From an uncultured Aquiluna sp. (lineage in GTDB: Bacteria; Actinomycetota; Actinomycetes; Actinomycetales; Microbacteriaceae): a DNA stretch of 64,000 bases. The notes under the pieces were generated by a model. That model did not search any database. It was given only the letters and a program-made list of their open reading frames with translations, and had not been told where the DNA came from. Below are positions 35,875 to 46,285 of this stretch, piece by piece. Positions within the stretch are counted from its first letter, which is position 1, and each line of letters opens with the position of its first letter. A program made the position numbers and the translations under genes. The DNA is taken from assembly GCA_913057795.1 (NCBI GenBank), contig CAJXOD010000002.1:1-64000 (forward strand), in the 5' to 3' direction.

Positions 35875-37188
35875 TCAAGCTAATTGTTTAAGTGCTTCTA
35901 AGTTAGGCCCAACCGCGACCAGAGCGGAGCTATTCGCAGCGATTCGAGCAGCAACGGTTTGTATCTCGGAGATATCAACCTGTTGGAAGCGCTGCAAAAT
36001 TTGCTCCGTGGACAAAAACTCACCGCTGCCGATTTCGGCAGACAACAGCCGGTTCATTCTTGCCAGCGAGCTTTCATAGCGAAGCGCTAGACCACCGGTA
36101 AGTGAACCAAGAGCCAAATCAAATTCTTCGCGCGTAACCCCGTGCTCGGCGATGGAATCGAGTCCAGATTTCATCAGCTGAGTCACCAAGGTGGCGTTTT
36201 CGGGACTGGTTCCCGCGTAAAGCCCGAAGTAGCCAGCATCGGCGTAGCCCTGCTGGTAAGAGTAGGTGGAATATGCCAATCCACGCTCTTCTCTGATTTC
36301 CTGATAAAGCCTTGAAGACATTCCGCCGCCCAAGATGCTGCTCATCAAACCAAGCGCATACCTGTCCTTATCCATACCCTTGATGCTCTGGTATCCAAGC
36401 AGAAGATTTGCTTGCGAAAAGTCATGATCCAAGTTGGTGAACGGAATGGTTTTAGGCAGCTCAAAAGCCACTTGAGAACGGCGCTCATTTGGATTCGCCT
36501 CGGTATCTAGCCAGCCGACTTTTGCAAGCTCCTGCTGAACCAGTTCGACAAGAGCTTCGTGCGACACTCCTCCGGCGGCGGTGACCACAAGGTTTTGTGG
36601 AACGTAATGCTTGCGGTAGTGCTCAATAACCTGCTCGCGAGTCACAGCAAGGATTGTTTCCTTGGTGCCGCCTATTGGCCTACCAAGTTCATGATCGGGC
36701 AACAGAGCGCTTGCCAAGGCCTCATGAGCCAAGTCCTCGGGATCATCCTCACCCATGGCGAGCTCCTCGAGGATGACAGTGCGCTCAACATCAAAGTCGT
36801 GCTTGCCAATTTTTGCCGAAGTGAACATGTCAAGAATGACGTCCAGCGCCAATGGTAAAGCCGAGTTCATGACCCTTGCGTAATAGCTGGTGTATTCCTT
36901 GGCAGTTGCAGCGTTCGAGGATCCGCCAACCGAATCGAATGCGACAGAAATATCTTTGGCATTCCTTCGATCGGTTCCCTTGAACAACAGGTGCTCAAGA
37001 AAATGCGTGGACCCAAATGTCCCTGGTAACTCATCCCTGGAACCCACGGCCACGGACGCAGCTATCGCGACAGACGGTGCCCCTGGGATTTCCTCACTTA
37101 AAATGCGAACACCGCTGGGCAGCACGGTCCTACAAATCCGTGATGCCTCAGCGGTGAAATCGCTTGAGTCTAAAAGACCTAGTTTCAA
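35875..37188 (-). CDS. M16-family zinc metallopeptidase
   Basis: A 437-residue pitrilysin/processing-peptidase-like protein. The inverted zinc motif HFLEH lies near residue 63, with the third ligand region EELAMGEDDPEDLAHEAL near 145. The C-terminal half is the inactive-like M16 domain with GGGMSSRLYQEIREERGLAYS. The gene directly follows pnp by 3 bases, the usual actinobacterial order pnp-pepR. The start appears to be TTG at 37188. Substrate unknown. Confidence 0.9.
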   Translation of the reverse strand: MKLGLLDSSDFTAEASRICRTVLPSGVRILSEEIPGAPSVAIAASVAVGSRDELPGTFGSTHFLEHLLFKGTDRRNAKDISVAFDSVGGSSNAATAKEYTSYYARVMNSALPLALDVILDMFTSAKIGKHDFDVERTVILEELAMGEDDPEDLAHEALASALLPDHELGRPIGGTKETILAVTREQVIEHYRKHYVPQNLVVTAAGGVSHEALVELVQQELAKVGWLDTEANPNERRSQVAFELPKTIPFTNLDHDFSQANLLLGYQSIKGMDKDRYALGLMSSILGGGMSSRLYQEIREERGLAYSTYSYQQGYADAGYFGLYAGTSPENATLVTQLMKSGLDSIAEHGVTREEFDLALGSLTGGLALRYESSLARMNRLLSAEIGSGEFLSTEQILQRFQQVDISEIQTVAARIAANSSALVAVGPNLEALKQLA

Positions 37189-37191
37189 TTA

Positions 37192-39396
37192 TTACTCTTC
37201 GCTCGCTGCGTCACCCTCAACAACGGGTGCGAGTGACAACTTGCCTCGGTCATCAACCTTGGTGATTTCCACTAAGACTTTCTGACCGACAGTCAGGACA
37301 TCCTCGACATTCTCAACACGCTTGCCAGCCGAAAGCTTCTTCAGCTCGGAGACGTGCAGTAGACCGTCTCTGCCCGGCATTAGCGAAACGAACGCACCGA
37401 ATGTTGCTAGCTTCACGACGGTTCCTAGGAAACGTTCGCCAATTTCTGGCACGTGTGGGTTAGCAATCGCGTTGATGGCAGCCCTGGCAGCATCAGCACT
37501 TGGTCCGTCAACTGCACCGATGTAGACGGTTCCGTCGTCCTCGATGGAGATGTCCGCGCCAGTGTCTTCCTGAATCTGGTTGATCATCTTGCCCTTTGGC
37601 CCGATGACTTCACCGATCTTGTCAATTGGAATCTTGACAGCGATAACGCGAGGTGAGTACTTGGAAAGCTCATCTGGCTCGTCGATAGCTTCAGCCATGA
37701 CATCCAGGATGAATAAGCGAGCTTCTTTGGCCTGAGTCAGCGCCTTAGCTAGCTCTGCGGATGGAATACCGTCCAACTTGGTGTCCAACTGAATCGCAGT
37801 AATGAAGTTGCGGGTACCAGCGACCTTGAAGTCCATGTCGCCAAGTGCATCTTCTGCGCCAAGGATGTCAGTCAGTGCCGCGTACTGGGTCTTGCCATCA
37901 ACGGTGTCTGTGATCAAGCCCATCGCTATTCCAGCAACTGGAGCGCGCAATGGCACACCGGCGTTTAGAAGCGCAAGAGTCGATGCACAAACGGAACCCA
38001 TTGAGGTTGATCCGTTCGAGCTAAGAGCCTCTGAAACCTGACGAATTGCGTAAGGGAACTCATCGCGTGCTGGTAGAACTGGCATTAAAGCCCGCTCTGC
38101 TAGGGCACCGTGACCAATTTCGCGACGCTTAGGCGTACCAACACGACCGGTCTCACCGGTTGAATATGGTGGGAAGTTGTAGTGGTGCATGTAGCGCTTT
38201 GACTTCTCTGGGGTTAGAGCATCAAGCTGCTGCTCCATCTTCAGCATGTTCAGCGTTGTGACACCCAAGATTTGGGTCTCGCCGCGCTGGAAAATAGCTG
38301 AACCATGGGCCCTAGGTATCACTCCAACTTCGGAATCAATTAGACGGATGTCGCTTAGTCCACGACCGTCGATTCGGATTCCCTCTTTTAGAACCCTTGT
38401 GCGCATTGCCTTCTTGGCAACTGCCTTGTATGCGGCGGAGAACTGAGACATATCTTCTTCACTTAGCTTCGCAGCCAGTGATTCCTTGACGCTCGCCTTC
38501 AGTGCATCGTCAGCATCCTGACGCTCTTGCTTATCGGCAATCTGATAAACCTTGGCAACCTCGGCTCCGGCAGCTTTTTCAACAGCCGCTAGCACCTCGT
38601 CGGAGTAAGGCAAGAACACTGGGTAGTCAGCGGTTGGCTTCGCAGCCTGCTTGGCCACATCGTTCTGAGCCCTAACTAGTTCCTTGATAAATGGCTTCGC
38701 AGCCTCAAGTCCCTGAGACACAATTTCTTCGCTCGGCGCAACAGCACCGCCGGCAATTAGATCCCAGCTGTTTTCAGTAGCCTCTGCTTCGACCATCATG
38801 ATTGCAACATCGTCGCCGTCGATAACTCGACCGGCAACAACCATGTTAAACACGGCGTTTGCAAGTTGTGAGTGCTTAGGGAAAGCAACCCACTGACCAT
38901 CAATTAGTGCCACACGAACACCGGCTACTGGGCCAGAGAATGGCAAGCCGGCTAGCTGAGTGGACATCGATGCTGCGTTGATAGCAACTACGTCATAAAG
39001 CTCATCTGGCTCAATCGACATAACAGTTACAACAACCTGAATTTCGTTGCGCAAGCCGTCAACGAACGAAGGCCTAAGAGGCCTATCAATCAAACGACAA
39101 GCCAAGATTGCTGCGGTAGATGGGCGACCCTCACGACGGAAGAATGAGCCTGGGATTTTACCCGCGGCATACATACGCTCTTCAACATCAATTGTGAGTG
39201 GGAAGAAGTCGAAGTGATCCTTCGGCGCCTTTGAAGCCGTGGTGGCCGAGAACAACATGGTCTCGTCATCGAGGTAGACAACCGCCGCACCAGCTGCTTG
39301 CTGGGCTAGGCGACCGGTTTCAAAGCGCACAACGCGCTTTCCGTACTTTCCGTTGTCAATAACGGCTTCTGCGAATTTAATCTCTGGGCCTTCCAT
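37192..39396 (-). CDS. pnp: Polyribonucleotide nucleotidyltransferase
   Basis: 3'-to-5' phosphorolytic exoribonuclease. I choose ATG 39396 (734 residues, [12 protein letters not shown]) because AAGGAGGGG stands just before it; an upstream in-frame start at 39438 lacks such a site. It has two RNase PH-like domains (about 10-225 and 330-560), an intervening helical domain, then KH (about 570-640) and S1 (about 650-720) RNA-binding domains. A possible attenuator in the 257-base leader is described separately. Confidence 0.97.
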   Translation of the reverse strand: MEGPEIKFAEAVIDNGKYGKRVVRFETGRLAQQAAGAAVVYLDDETMLFSATTASKAPKDHFDFFPLTIDVEERMYAAGKIPGSFFRREGRPSTAAILACRLIDRPLRPSFVDGLRNEIQVVVTVMSIEPDELYDVVAINAASMSTQLAGLPFSGPVAGVRVALIDGQWVAFPKHSQLANAVFNMVVAGRVIDGDDVAIMMVEAEATENSWDLIAGGAVAPSEEIVSQGLEAAKPFIKELVRAQNDVAKQAAKPTADYPVFLPYSDEVLAAVEKAAGAEVAKVYQIADKQERQDADDALKASVKESLAAKLSEEDMSQFSAAYKAVAKKAMRTRVLKEGIRIDGRGLSDIRLIDSEVGVIPRAHGSAIFQRGETQILGVTTLNMLKMEQQLDALTPEKSKRYMHHYNFPPYSTGETGRVGTPKRREIGHGALAERALMPVLPARDEFPYAIRQVSEALSSNGSTSMGSVCASTLALLNAGVPLRAPVAGIAMGLITDTVDGKTQYAALTDILGAEDALGDMDFKVAGTRNFITAIQLDTKLDGIPSAELAKALTQAKEARLFILDVMAEAIDEPDELSKYSPRVIAVKIPIDKIGEVIGPKGKMINQIQEDTGADISIEDDGTVYIGAVDGPSADAARAAINAIANPHVPEIGERFLGTVVKLATFGAFVSLMPGRDGLLHVSELKKLSAGKRVENVEDVLTVGQKVLVEITKVDDRGKLSLAPVVEGDAASEE

Positions 39397-39501
39397 GGCC
39401 CCTCCTTTTTTATCTGCGCAGCGCAAAGCCCGATCCACTTTCAGTGAAGTTTCGTGCGCGCTAGAGGTCGGACCTTGCCCGATGAAGTGCTGATCGTCAG
39501 T

Positions 39502-39525
39502 AAAAAACTCTGGGTCTAAACCCAG
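39502..39525 (-). terminator. Intrinsic terminator or attenuator in the pnp leader
   Basis: On the minus strand CTGGGT-TTAG-ACCCAG (39525-39510) is followed by AG and six T. It stands about 110 bases before pnp and some 100 bases beyond the rpsO terminator. If a promoter lies between the two hairpins, this one would attenuate pnp. GGGTCT at 39544-39539 could pair with AGACCC of the 3' arm and prevent the terminator from folding. Confidence 0.6.
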
Positions 39526-39601
39526 AAACTTCCACCGAAGACCCGCCTTCTACTCCTCGTTGTAACAAGCCTAACAACCAAAAGGTAAAAAGCCCAGCAA
39601 T

Positions 39602-39630
39602 GAAAAACCCCGGCATTTCGGCCGGGGTTA
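39602..39630 (-). terminator. Intrinsic terminator of rpsO
   Basis: AACCCCGGC-CGAAAT-GCCGGGGTT (39629-39606) is a perfect 9-base stem followed by a T run on the minus strand, 24 bases after the rpsO stop codon. It is the clearest factor-independent terminator in the window. Confidence 0.88.
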
Positions 39631-39653
39631 GTCAAGAGTCATATTCCAAGGAT

Positions 39654-39923
39654 CTAGCGACGAAGCCCTAGTCTCTCGATTAGCTTGCGGTAACGGTTAA
39701 TGTCAACGCGTTGCAAGTAGCCAAGAAGACGGCGACGCTGTCCAACGATTAGCAACAGACCGCGACGTGAGTGGTGGTCATGCTTGTGGTCTTTTAGGTG
39801 CTCGGTAAGGTCAATGATTCGACGGGTCATAACTGCAACTTGAACTTCAGGCGAACCGGTGTCGCCTGGCTTCGTTGCATACTCTTCGATGATTTGAGTC
39901 TTTACCTGTGGGTCTAGAGCCAT
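39654..39923 (-). CDS. rpsO: 30S ribosomal protein S15
   Basis: 16S rRNA-binding protein of 89 residues with the typical [17 protein letters not shown] and [21 protein letters not shown] segments. GGAAGGATC precedes the ATG. It lies between a DUF805 gene and pnp; in most bacteria rpsO follows ribF/truB and precedes pnp, so the order is conserved apart from the DUF805 insertion. It has its own strong terminator. Confidence 0.98.
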   Translation of the reverse strand: MALDPQVKTQIIEEYATKPGDTGSPEVQVAVMTRRIIDLTEHLKDHKHDHHSRRGLLLIVGQRRRLLGYLQRVDINRYRKLIERLGLRR

Positions 39924-40036
39924 TGCTGATCCTTCCGATCCGCTGCGCGGTGCGTCAAACAGGTTGTCTGTCGCTCTCTTAATCCGCGGCCGTTACACGG
40001 CAACCCGAGAAGTCTAGACATAAAAACTGTTTTTGG

Positions 40037-40606
40037 CTAGGCGGTAGTGCCCTCATCGAGCGAATCAAGGGGCTCCGGTTCAACATATTTGTTCCCGTCA
40101 TAAAAACTTCTTGAGGTCTTAAGAACCAAAACCAAGAAAATAATAAACACCACGGCGGCCAGGGCAAAGATCGGAACAATCAAGAACACCAGTGCCATCA
40201 ACAACTCCGGGGAGAACTCTTGGCCAGAGGGGAAATCGTTAATCAAAGCGATTGCACCAATGGTCGCAAAAATAGAGTAGCCGGCCGGAACAATGAACAG
40301 GAACAACCACTTGGCGCTAAAGCCGGCGTCATGGAGTCGTCTTGCCAGAATCGAAAGGTTCGGCAAGAAAAGAATCAGTGAAGAAATAGTCGTGAGGGGA
40401 GTGAAGTCGGTGCTCAGCGACTGGATATCGGTCAGCGGGTCCCCTGTGGTAGCTGCCGTTGGCCAAATTACGCCCTCGATAGTGCCAAGCACTAGCGCCA
40501 ACAGAATAGTAAATAGCACCCAATGCCAATACTGAGCGCGGCTGGCGCTGCCCTTGAAGTTCAGGTAATTCTTGAAACCGCTGGAAATCGCACCTACAAA
40601 AGTCAT
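40037..40606 (-). CDS. DUF805-family membrane protein
   Basis: A 189-residue membrane protein with four hydrophobic helices (about 25-47, 75-90, 100-122, 135-160). The DUF805 signature is visible in FKNYLNFKGSASRAQYWHWVLF near the N-terminus and ARRLHDAGFSAKWL near residue 88. Function unknown. It begins 10 bases downstream of ribF. TAGGGT, which includes the ribF stop codon, lies 6 bases before the ATG. Confidence 0.82.
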   Translation of the reverse strand: MTFVGAISSGFKNYLNFKGSASRAQYWHWVLFTILLALVLGTIEGVIWPTAATTGDPLTDIQSLSTDFTPLTTISSLILFLPNLSILARRLHDAGFSAKWLFLFIVPAGYSIFATIGAIALINDFPSGQEFSPELLMALVFLIVPIFALAAVVFIIFLVLVLKTSRSFYDGNKYVEPEPLDSLDEGTTA

Positions 40607-40612
40607 ATTGAG

Positions 40613-40618
40613 ACCCTA
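40613..40618 (-). promoter_or_regulatory. Candidate -10 box of the DUF805 gene
   Basis: TAGGGT (40618-40613) overlaps the ribF stop codon and is followed by CTCAAT and the ATG. Because the TAG is needed as a stop codon, chance is more likely here than at the other sites. Confidence 0.3.
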
Positions 40619-41539
40619 CTCCCCCAGCACTCGCCTGCAGGCTTGAACATCGGAGCCGATCTGCGCGATTAGCTTTTCCATGGATTCATACTTGGCCCAG
40701 GGTCTGACCTGCTCGACGTACTCACACGTCACGATTTTGTCATAAAGGTCAAGATCATCTCGGCCAATAACATGGGATTCTAGAAGCCTTGGCACAGCCT
40801 CGATGGAGTCATTAGTGCCCACCGAATGCGCCGCCGGATAGCGAACACCATCCGAATAAAGCCAGCCGGCATAAACCCCGTCAACCGGCAAAAGTCCCTC
40901 GCTGTTACGTGCGAGGTTTGCTGTCGGAAAGCCGATTTGACGTCCAATTTTCCGGCCATGTTCGACCATGCCCTCGGTTTGATGATTACGCCCAAGCATT
41001 TTGTTTGCAGCCTTGAAATTGCCAGCAGCAATCGCTTTTCTTATCTCAGTACTAGAAACCGGAAGGTCGCCAAAGACCACTGTTGGAATTTCCTTAGCTC
41101 TGAAACCAAAGCGCTCACCAAGCTGTCTAAGCTCAACGATCCCTCCGGATCCCTTGTGCCCAAAACGAAACCCTTGGCCGACCAGCACCAGCTTCGCTCT
41201 GATTGGCATCAAATGATTCACCACAAACTGCTCTGGGGAAAGGTTCGCAAGCTGCTGATCAAAACGAAGGGTTATGAGCGCGTCGGCCCCAAGCGACTCT
41301 AGAATTCGCGCTTTTTGGATTGGCCCAATAATCGCTGAGGGCTCGGTTCCCGGTTTCAAAAACGCATCAGGATGGCGATCAAAAGTTAGTACCGCGGCTG
41401 CCAAACCTGCCTCTTCAGAAAGATGTACGAGTTCATGGAACAACTGCTGATGCCCCAAATGAATACCGTCGAATTTGCCTATGGCAACGGCGGTATCAGC
41501 GAATTCATGCGGCAGGCTGGAGTTACTTAGTTCCAGCAT
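40616..41539 (-). CDS. ribF: Bifunctional riboflavin kinase / FAD synthetase
   Basis: Makes FMN and then FAD from riboflavin. The 307-residue protein has the nucleotidyltransferase domain with GKFDGIHLGHQ near residue 22 and SSTEIRKAI near 160, and the C-terminal kinase domain with GRQIGFPTANL near 200 and VDGVYAGWL. It overlaps the small membrane protein gene upstream by 17 bases. Confidence 0.95.
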   Translation of the reverse strand: MLELSNSSLPHEFADTAVAIGKFDGIHLGHQQLFHELVHLSEEAGLAAAVLTFDRHPDAFLKPGTEPSAIIGPIQKARILESLGADALITLRFDQQLANLSPEQFVVNHLMPIRAKLVLVGQGFRFGHKGSGGIVELRQLGERFGFRAKEIPTVVFGDLPVSSTEIRKAIAAGNFKAANKMLGRNHQTEGMVEHGRKIGRQIGFPTANLARNSEGLLPVDGVYAGWLYSDGVRYPAAHSVGTNDSIEAVPRLLESHVIGRDDLDLYDKIVTCEYVEQVRPWAKYESMEKLIAQIGSDVQACRRVLGE

Positions 41540-41912
41540 TTCGCCTCCTCAGCCAAATCAGGCCTAACACTGGCAAGACAAGTGGGATAAAGCCATAGCC
41601 GATGCCAAAACCCGACCAAACCGACGGATGACCGAATAGTTCCGGCATCAAAACTGAGAGCAAGCCGACGATTATTACTCCTGCAAGTTCAAAGCGCACG
41701 GCCAAAAGAGCCAAGGCATGATACTTCTCAGGCTGGGCAAGTGAAAAAGTCGCGACTATGTAGACCAATGCGGCAACCGCTGATAATAAATATGCAACGG
41801 GCGCTTGGTCAAACTCTCGAATTAGCTGGTAACCAGCTCTAGCTGATGCTGAGAGGGCAAAGACGCCATAGATAGCGACTAAAACCCTGCCAGCTCCCAA
41901 TGATTTTTTCAT
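41523..41912 (-). CDS. Small integral membrane protein
   Basis: A 129-residue protein with four predicted helices (about 10-27, 39-59, 67-87, 97-120) and basic ends (MKKSLGAGR and RRRNAGTK). A conserved-looking ARAGYQL segment follows helix 1. It resembles uncharacterised actinobacterial membrane proteins that sit between truB and ribF, but I cannot name a family. GGTGGAG precedes the ATG. Confidence 0.7.
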   Translation of the reverse strand: MKKSLGAGRVLVAIYGVFALSASARAGYQLIREFDQAPVAYLLSAVAALVYIVATFSLAQPEKYHALALLAVRFELAGVIIVGLLSVLMPELFGHPSVWSGFGIGYGFIPLVLPVLGLIWLRRRNAGTK

Positions 41913-41931
41913 GAATTCTCCACCCCTAATC

Positions 41932-42309
41932 TTAGACAGCGAAAGGGTTGACCCCGGTCCAGATTTGCTGCATTCTGACCAACATCACCGCAATCGTAAG
42001 AACTGCTGCACCTAAAACCACAGTTGACCAACGGTTTCTTTCTACTAAAGCCCATACCGCTCCGGCAATCGGAACCATGAGAGCAACTATCAAGTATCCG
42101 AAAAACTCCCAAGTATCTATGACCGCGGTCTGACCGAGAAAAACCAAAACAATCGAGAGAATAAGCTGGACCAAAAGGCCGGCCTCAACTCCGATCGCAA
42201 GCCCAAGGGAAAAACCGCTGGGCTCTCTGCCGATTAGTCCCAAAAAAATCAAAACCAAGCCAGCGGCGACCGCGTACCAGACCAAAATCAAGAAAAAAGC
42301 GTCTATCAC
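41932..42309 (-). CDS. Small integral membrane protein
   Basis: A 125-residue protein with four predicted helices (about 5-25, 34-60, 70-88, 95-112). No charged catalytic motif is present. Its start overlaps the truB stop by 4 bases and the other small membrane protein follows after 19 bases, so both are co-transcribed with truB and ribF. Function unknown. Confidence 0.7.
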   Translation of the reverse strand: MIDAFFLILVWYAVAAGLVLIFLGLIGREPSGFSLGLAIGVEAGLLVQLILSIVLVFLGQTAVIDTWEFFGYLIVALMVPIAGAVWALVERNRWSTVVLGAAVLTIAVMLVRMQQIWTGVNPFAV

Positions 42310-43169
42310 TGTTCCTCCTGAAAAACCGAGATTGACTTGTATTGCGACCCTGTCTTTGTCGCAAGGGCAATCAGATGACGTTCTCGCGTCAGTGCGATTT
42401 CAGGCTCGGCTGATTCCAACTCAATTTTCTTACCGTGTCTCAGGTCCTGTTCCTGGTCTTTAGAAATCTCGTAACTGGGGAACAACTTGGATGCGGCATC
42501 GGCCAGGCTGATCCAGCGCGGCTCTTCGGTGATTGCCGTTGCATCGGCGATCACAAAAGAAGCAACAGCAGTTCGACGAAGCCCTATCAAGTGACCGCCA
42601 ACGTTGAGCGCTTGGCCCATGTCCCTGGCTAATGCCCTGACATAGGTCCCTGTACTGCAACTAACGCTGATGTCAAAATCCACCAAACCCTCGTGGTGAC
42701 CTAGCTCGCTGGTTCGAGCAAAGTCACGAATTACTATCGATTTGGGTTTTAGGTCAACCTCTTTACCCTGTCGAACCAAGTCGTAAGCTCTGACGCCATC
42801 AATTTTTTTAGCGCTCACACTCGACGGTATTTGATCAAGAGGCCCGGTCAAAGCGAAAATAGCGGAATCAATTTGCTCGGCGGTGATGTCTGAAGCATCT
42901 TTGGTCTCAAGGATCTCCGACTGAGAATCATCGCTGAGAGTGGATTGACCCAGTCGTATAGTCGCGATGTAGGACTTATCTTGACCAAGCAAAAACTGGA
43001 GCAATTTAGTGCCTTGGTTTGCTCCGAGCACTAAGAGACCGGTGGCCAAGGGATCCAAAGTTCCGCCATGCCCGACTTTTTTTGTGCCCAGAACGCCCCG
43101 CATTTTTGCGACAACATCAAAAGAAGTCCAGTCCTGAGGCTTGTCAATCAGAACTAGGCCATGCTGCAT
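42306..43169 (-). CDS. truB: tRNA pseudouridine-55 synthase
   Basis: Makes pseudouridine 55 in the T loop of tRNAs. The 287-residue protein has the catalytic Asp39 in GHGGTLDPLATGLL, the KIDGVRAYDLVRQG segment, and a C-terminal PUA-like tail. It overlaps rbfA by one base and the downstream membrane protein by 4, in the nusA-infB-rbfA-truB series. Confidence 0.96.
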   Translation of the reverse strand: MQHGLVLIDKPQDWTSFDVVAKMRGVLGTKKVGHGGTLDPLATGLLVLGANQGTKLLQFLLGQDKSYIATIRLGQSTLSDDSQSEILETKDASDITAEQIDSAIFALTGPLDQIPSSVSAKKIDGVRAYDLVRQGKEVDLKPKSIVIRDFARTSELGHHEGLVDFDISVSCSTGTYVRALARDMGQALNVGGHLIGLRRTAVASFVIADATAITEEPRWISLADAASKLFPSYEISKDQEQDLRHGKKIELESAEPEIALTRERHLIALATKTGSQYKSISVFQEEQ

Positions 43170-43597
43170 TAGTCTTCCTGTGGCTTTTGAATGTAAGGGT
43201 CGACGTCACCTGCGTGCTTGGCGCCCTTGGCCAGCTTCTCTAGTTCACCATCACGTCTCTTGGCCTCAGCCAGAAGGTCGTTCAAGTCCCCAGCATTTTC
43301 TGGGACATCGTCAAGAATAAGTTCGAGAGTTGGGGTCATTCTGATTCCCAACTGTTTGCCGATCTCTCCCCTAAGCCGCCCAGTATTTTTCTGCAGGATG
43401 GCAACGGTCAAAGCCTTATCGACGTCGGAACCAAAAACAGTATAGAAAAGCCTGGCCTGCATCAGGTCGGGAGTAACGCGAGCATCAGTGAAGGTCACGA
43501 AACCCAAATCAGGGTCCTTGACAATCTTCGCTAGCGCGGATGCTGCCAAGACTTTAATCCGCTCCGCAAGGCGCAGCGCTCTAGAGTGATCTGCCAT
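43169..43597 (-). CDS. rbfA: Ribosome-binding factor A
   Basis: 30S maturation factor with a KH-like fold, 142 residues. The core runs from residue 1 to about 115, with VTFTDARVTPDLMQARLFYTV and LELILDD near residue 105. A charged tail follows. The ATG overlaps the infB stop by one base and the stop overlaps truB. Confidence 0.94.
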   Translation of the reverse strand: MADHSRALRLAERIKVLAASALAKIVKDPDLGFVTFTDARVTPDLMQARLFYTVFGSDVDKALTVAILQKNTGRLRGEIGKQLGIRMTPTLELILDDVPENAGDLNDLLAEAKRRDGELEKLAKGAKHAGDVDPYIQKPQED

Positions 43598-46212
43598 TAG
43601 CCCCTCGGCTTCTCTACCATCTCGTAAGTCTCGATGACATCGTCGATCTTTACATCATTGAAGCTACCAAGTCCGATTCCGCACTCGAAATCAGCCTTGA
43701 CCTCAGTGGCGTCGTCCTTGAATCGCTTCAGTGACTCAACCTTGAGGTTCTCGCCGATCACTTCGCCGTTTCTCAGGACTCTCGCCATAGCGTTTCGACG
43801 CATTAGGCCGCTTCTCACGTATGAACCAGCGATGAGACCGAACTTGGAGGACTTGAAGACCTCTCGAACTTCGGCTGTTCCCAGCTGCGCTTCTTCGTAT
43901 TCCGGCTTGAGCATTCCCTTGAGTGAATTCTCGATGTCCTCAAGAACGTTGTAGATGACGGTGTAATGACGAATGTCGACACCTTCACGATCTGCACGCT
44001 CCTTCGCCTTGTTATCTGGGCGAACGTTGAATCCGATAATTACCGCCGAGTCGACGGTGGCTAGGTTTACGTCGGATTCAGTGATTGCTCCAACACCGCG
44101 GTGGATGATTCGCAACTGCACTGAGTCGCCCACATCGATCTTGAGCAAGCTGTCCTCCAGGGCCTCAACAGCTCCTGAAACGTCACCCTTGATGATCAAG
44201 TTCAGTGATTCGACCTTGCCATCTTCGAGAGCCTTGGTGAAGTCCTCGAGTGAAAGCTTCTTCCTGGTCCTTGCTAGCAGGGCGTTTCGGTCAGCAGCTT
44301 CACGCTTTTCGGCGATCTGCCTGGCCTGACGCTCATCCTCGGCAACCACAAAAGTATCTCCGGCGCGCGGGACAGACTGCAGACCGAGTACTTGAACTGG
44401 CCTCGATGGAGTCGCGAACTTAACCGGATCTCCGTTTTCATCAAACATCGCCCGGACTCGACCGTAAGCCGCTCCGGCAACAATTGCGTTACCAATTTCT
44501 AGGGTTCCTGACTGAATCAAGACCGTCGCAACGGAACCGCGTCCCTTGTCTAGGTTCGCCTCAATGGCAACTCCACGCGCTGCCTTGTCGGGGTTGGCTC
44601 GAAGGTCTAGAGCTGCATCGGCGGTCAAAAGCACTGCGTCGAGAAGCTTGTCGATTCCATCGCCCTTGAGCGCAGAAACGTCTACGAACATCACGTCTCC
44701 ACCGAATTCCTCAGCAACTAGACCAAATTCAGTTAGCTGCTGACGAATCTTTGCCGGGTTTGCGCCTTCTTTATCAACCTTGTTCACGGCCACCACAATT
44801 GGAACCCTTGCAGCCTGGGCATGGTTCAAGGCTTCAATGGTCTGAGGCATTACACCGTCGTCCGCAGCAATAACCAAAATGGCAATGTCTGTGACTTCGG
44901 TTCCTCTGACTCGCATCGCAGTGAAAGCCTCGTGACCCGGGGTGTCAATGAATGTGATCGCTCGATCTTTACCTTCGTGCGTTGTGTAAACCTGGTAAGC
45001 ACCGATGTGCTGGGTAATTCCACCAGCCTCACCGTCGACAACATTCGCATTACGAATCGAGTCAAGCAACCGAGTTTTTCCGTGATCAACGTGTCCCATG
45101 ACGGTCACGACCGGAGGTCTTGGAGAAAGTGCCTCGTCGTCTTCCTCGTCGATGCCAGTCGAAATATCGAGACCGAAGCCCTCGAATAGCTCTCGCTCTT
45201 CGTCTTCAGGTGAGACAACCTCGACCTTGTAGCCAAGCTCTTCACCGAGAATCTGGAAGGTGTCTTCGTCTAGAGACGCTGTCGCAGTCGCCATCTGTCC
45301 CAAGTGGAACAAAATAGTGATCAGCTGGGCAGAGTTAGTACCAATCTTGTCTGCGAAGTCCTGGATCGAAGATCCGCGACGAACTCGCAACACAGTGCTT
45401 CCATCGCCACGAGGCACCATTGCGCCGCCAAGGCTAGGAACATCCCTTTGTTCAAATTCTTCACGCTTTGTTCTCTTTGACTTACGGGATTTTCCTCGGG
45501 ACCCGCCTCTACCAAATGCTCCTGCGGTGCCCGCTCCGCGCCCACCACGGCCGGCTGGGCCTGGTCTACCAGCTGGAGGTCCAAACCCTGGCTTCTGGCC
45601 CGGCGTTCCAAACGCTGGCGCTCCGCCTGGACGCGGTGCTCCGCCTCCCGGGCGAGGTGCTCCCCCGGCAGGTCTTGGTGCTCCCGGTCGTGGTGCTCCT
45701 GGTCGCGGTGCTCCCCCGGCGGGTCTTGGTGCTCCCGGTCGTGGTCGACCCATGCCCTGATTTGCAGCAAACGGGTTGTTGCCAGGTCGAACCATCGGGC
45801 GAGGTATTCCCATGCCCTGGTTCGAAGAAAATGGATTGTTGCCTGGGCGAGGTGTGCCAAGCATTGTTGCGGCGGCGGACTTCTCCTCCGCGACTGGCTC
45901 TCCAGCTTCCGGAGCGGAAGCTGGCGTTGGCTCGACTACCGCGGGAGCAACAGGCTCAGTGAAATCCGAGGGTTTTGGGCTTTCGACAACCGCCGGTGCT
46001 TCGGGGGCAGGCTTAGCCTTTGGCTTTGCCGGCTCCTTCTTGACCGGGGCTTCCTTCTTTGGGAAAGCACCCTTTAGCTTTTCGGCTACCGGTGGAGTGA
46101 TTGTTGAAGAGCCACCTTTGACGTATTCGCCAAGCTCTTCTAATTTGGCCAAAGCTGTCTTGGTATCAATCCCAAGTTCTTTTGCAATATCGTATACGCG
46201 TGGAAGCGCCAC
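43597..46212 (-). CDS. infB: Translation initiation factor IF-2
   Basis: GTPase that brings initiator tRNA to the ribosome. I choose GTG 46212 (871 residues, starting [14 protein letters not shown] after the initiator Met) because AGGAG stands seven bases before it. It has the small IF2_N domain (1-50), a Lys/Ala/Pro-rich linker, a Gly-Pro-Arg repeat region (about 130-240), a second IF2_N domain near 290, the G domain with [13 protein letters not shown] near 375, then domains II-IV. It overlaps rbfA. A long low-complexity linker is normal in actinobacterial IF-2. Confidence 0.97.
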   Translation of the reverse strand: MALPRVYDIAKELGIDTKTALAKLEELGEYVKGGSSTITPPVAEKLKGAFPKKEAPVKKEPAKPKAKPAPEAPAVVESPKPSDFTEPVAPAVVEPTPASAPEAGEPVAEEKSAAATMLGTPRPGNNPFSSNQGMGIPRPMVRPGNNPFAANQGMGRPRPGAPRPAGGAPRPGAPRPGAPRPAGGAPRPGGGAPRPGGAPAFGTPGQKPGFGPPAGRPGPAGRGGRGAGTAGAFGRGGSRGKSRKSKRTKREEFEQRDVPSLGGAMVPRGDGSTVLRVRRGSSIQDFADKIGTNSAQLITILFHLGQMATATASLDEDTFQILGEELGYKVEVVSPEDEERELFEGFGLDISTGIDEEDDEALSPRPPVVTVMGHVDHGKTRLLDSIRNANVVDGEAGGITQHIGAYQVYTTHEGKDRAITFIDTPGHEAFTAMRVRGTEVTDIAILVIAADDGVMPQTIEALNHAQAARVPIVVAVNKVDKEGANPAKIRQQLTEFGLVAEEFGGDVMFVDVSALKGDGIDKLLDAVLLTADAALDLRANPDKAARGVAIEANLDKGRGSVATVLIQSGTLEIGNAIVAGAAYGRVRAMFDENGDPVKFATPSRPVQVLGLQSVPRAGDTFVVAEDERQARQIAEKREAADRNALLARTRKKLSLEDFTKALEDGKVESLNLIIKGDVSGAVEALEDSLLKIDVGDSVQLRIIHRGVGAITESDVNLATVDSAVIIGFNVRPDNKAKERADREGVDIRHYTVIYNVLEDIENSLKGMLKPEYEEAQLGTAEVREVFKSSKFGLIAGSYVRSGLMRRNAMARVLRNGEVIGENLKVESLKRFKDDATEVKADFECGIGLGSFNDVKIDDVIETYEMVEKPRG
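45540..45840 (-). repeat. Gly-Pro-Arg repeat region inside infB
   Basis: The infB linker repeats units such as [10 protein letters not shown] and GGAPRPG many times, and has two copies of PGNNPF-(S/A)-(S/A)-NQGMG. The DNA repeats GGTGCTCC and CGTGGT blocks are close enough to allow slippage. The repeat stays in frame. Confidence 0.8.
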
Positions 46213-46285
46213 TTTTTTTCTCCTGTTCGGGGCCGACCCCAAACAGGGAAGGCCTTAGTTCTGAGGGGGTCTCATTTCGAGAAAC

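Noticed and set aside
45540..45840. Possible CRISPR-like repetitive array
   Set aside because: The repeats are short, irregular, in frame and encode the IF-2 linker; there are no spacers and no cas genes.
45260..45962. Several overlapping open frames in the infB repeat region on both strands
   Set aside because: They are low-complexity shadows of the Gly-Pro-Arg repeats; only the infB frame continues into conserved domains.
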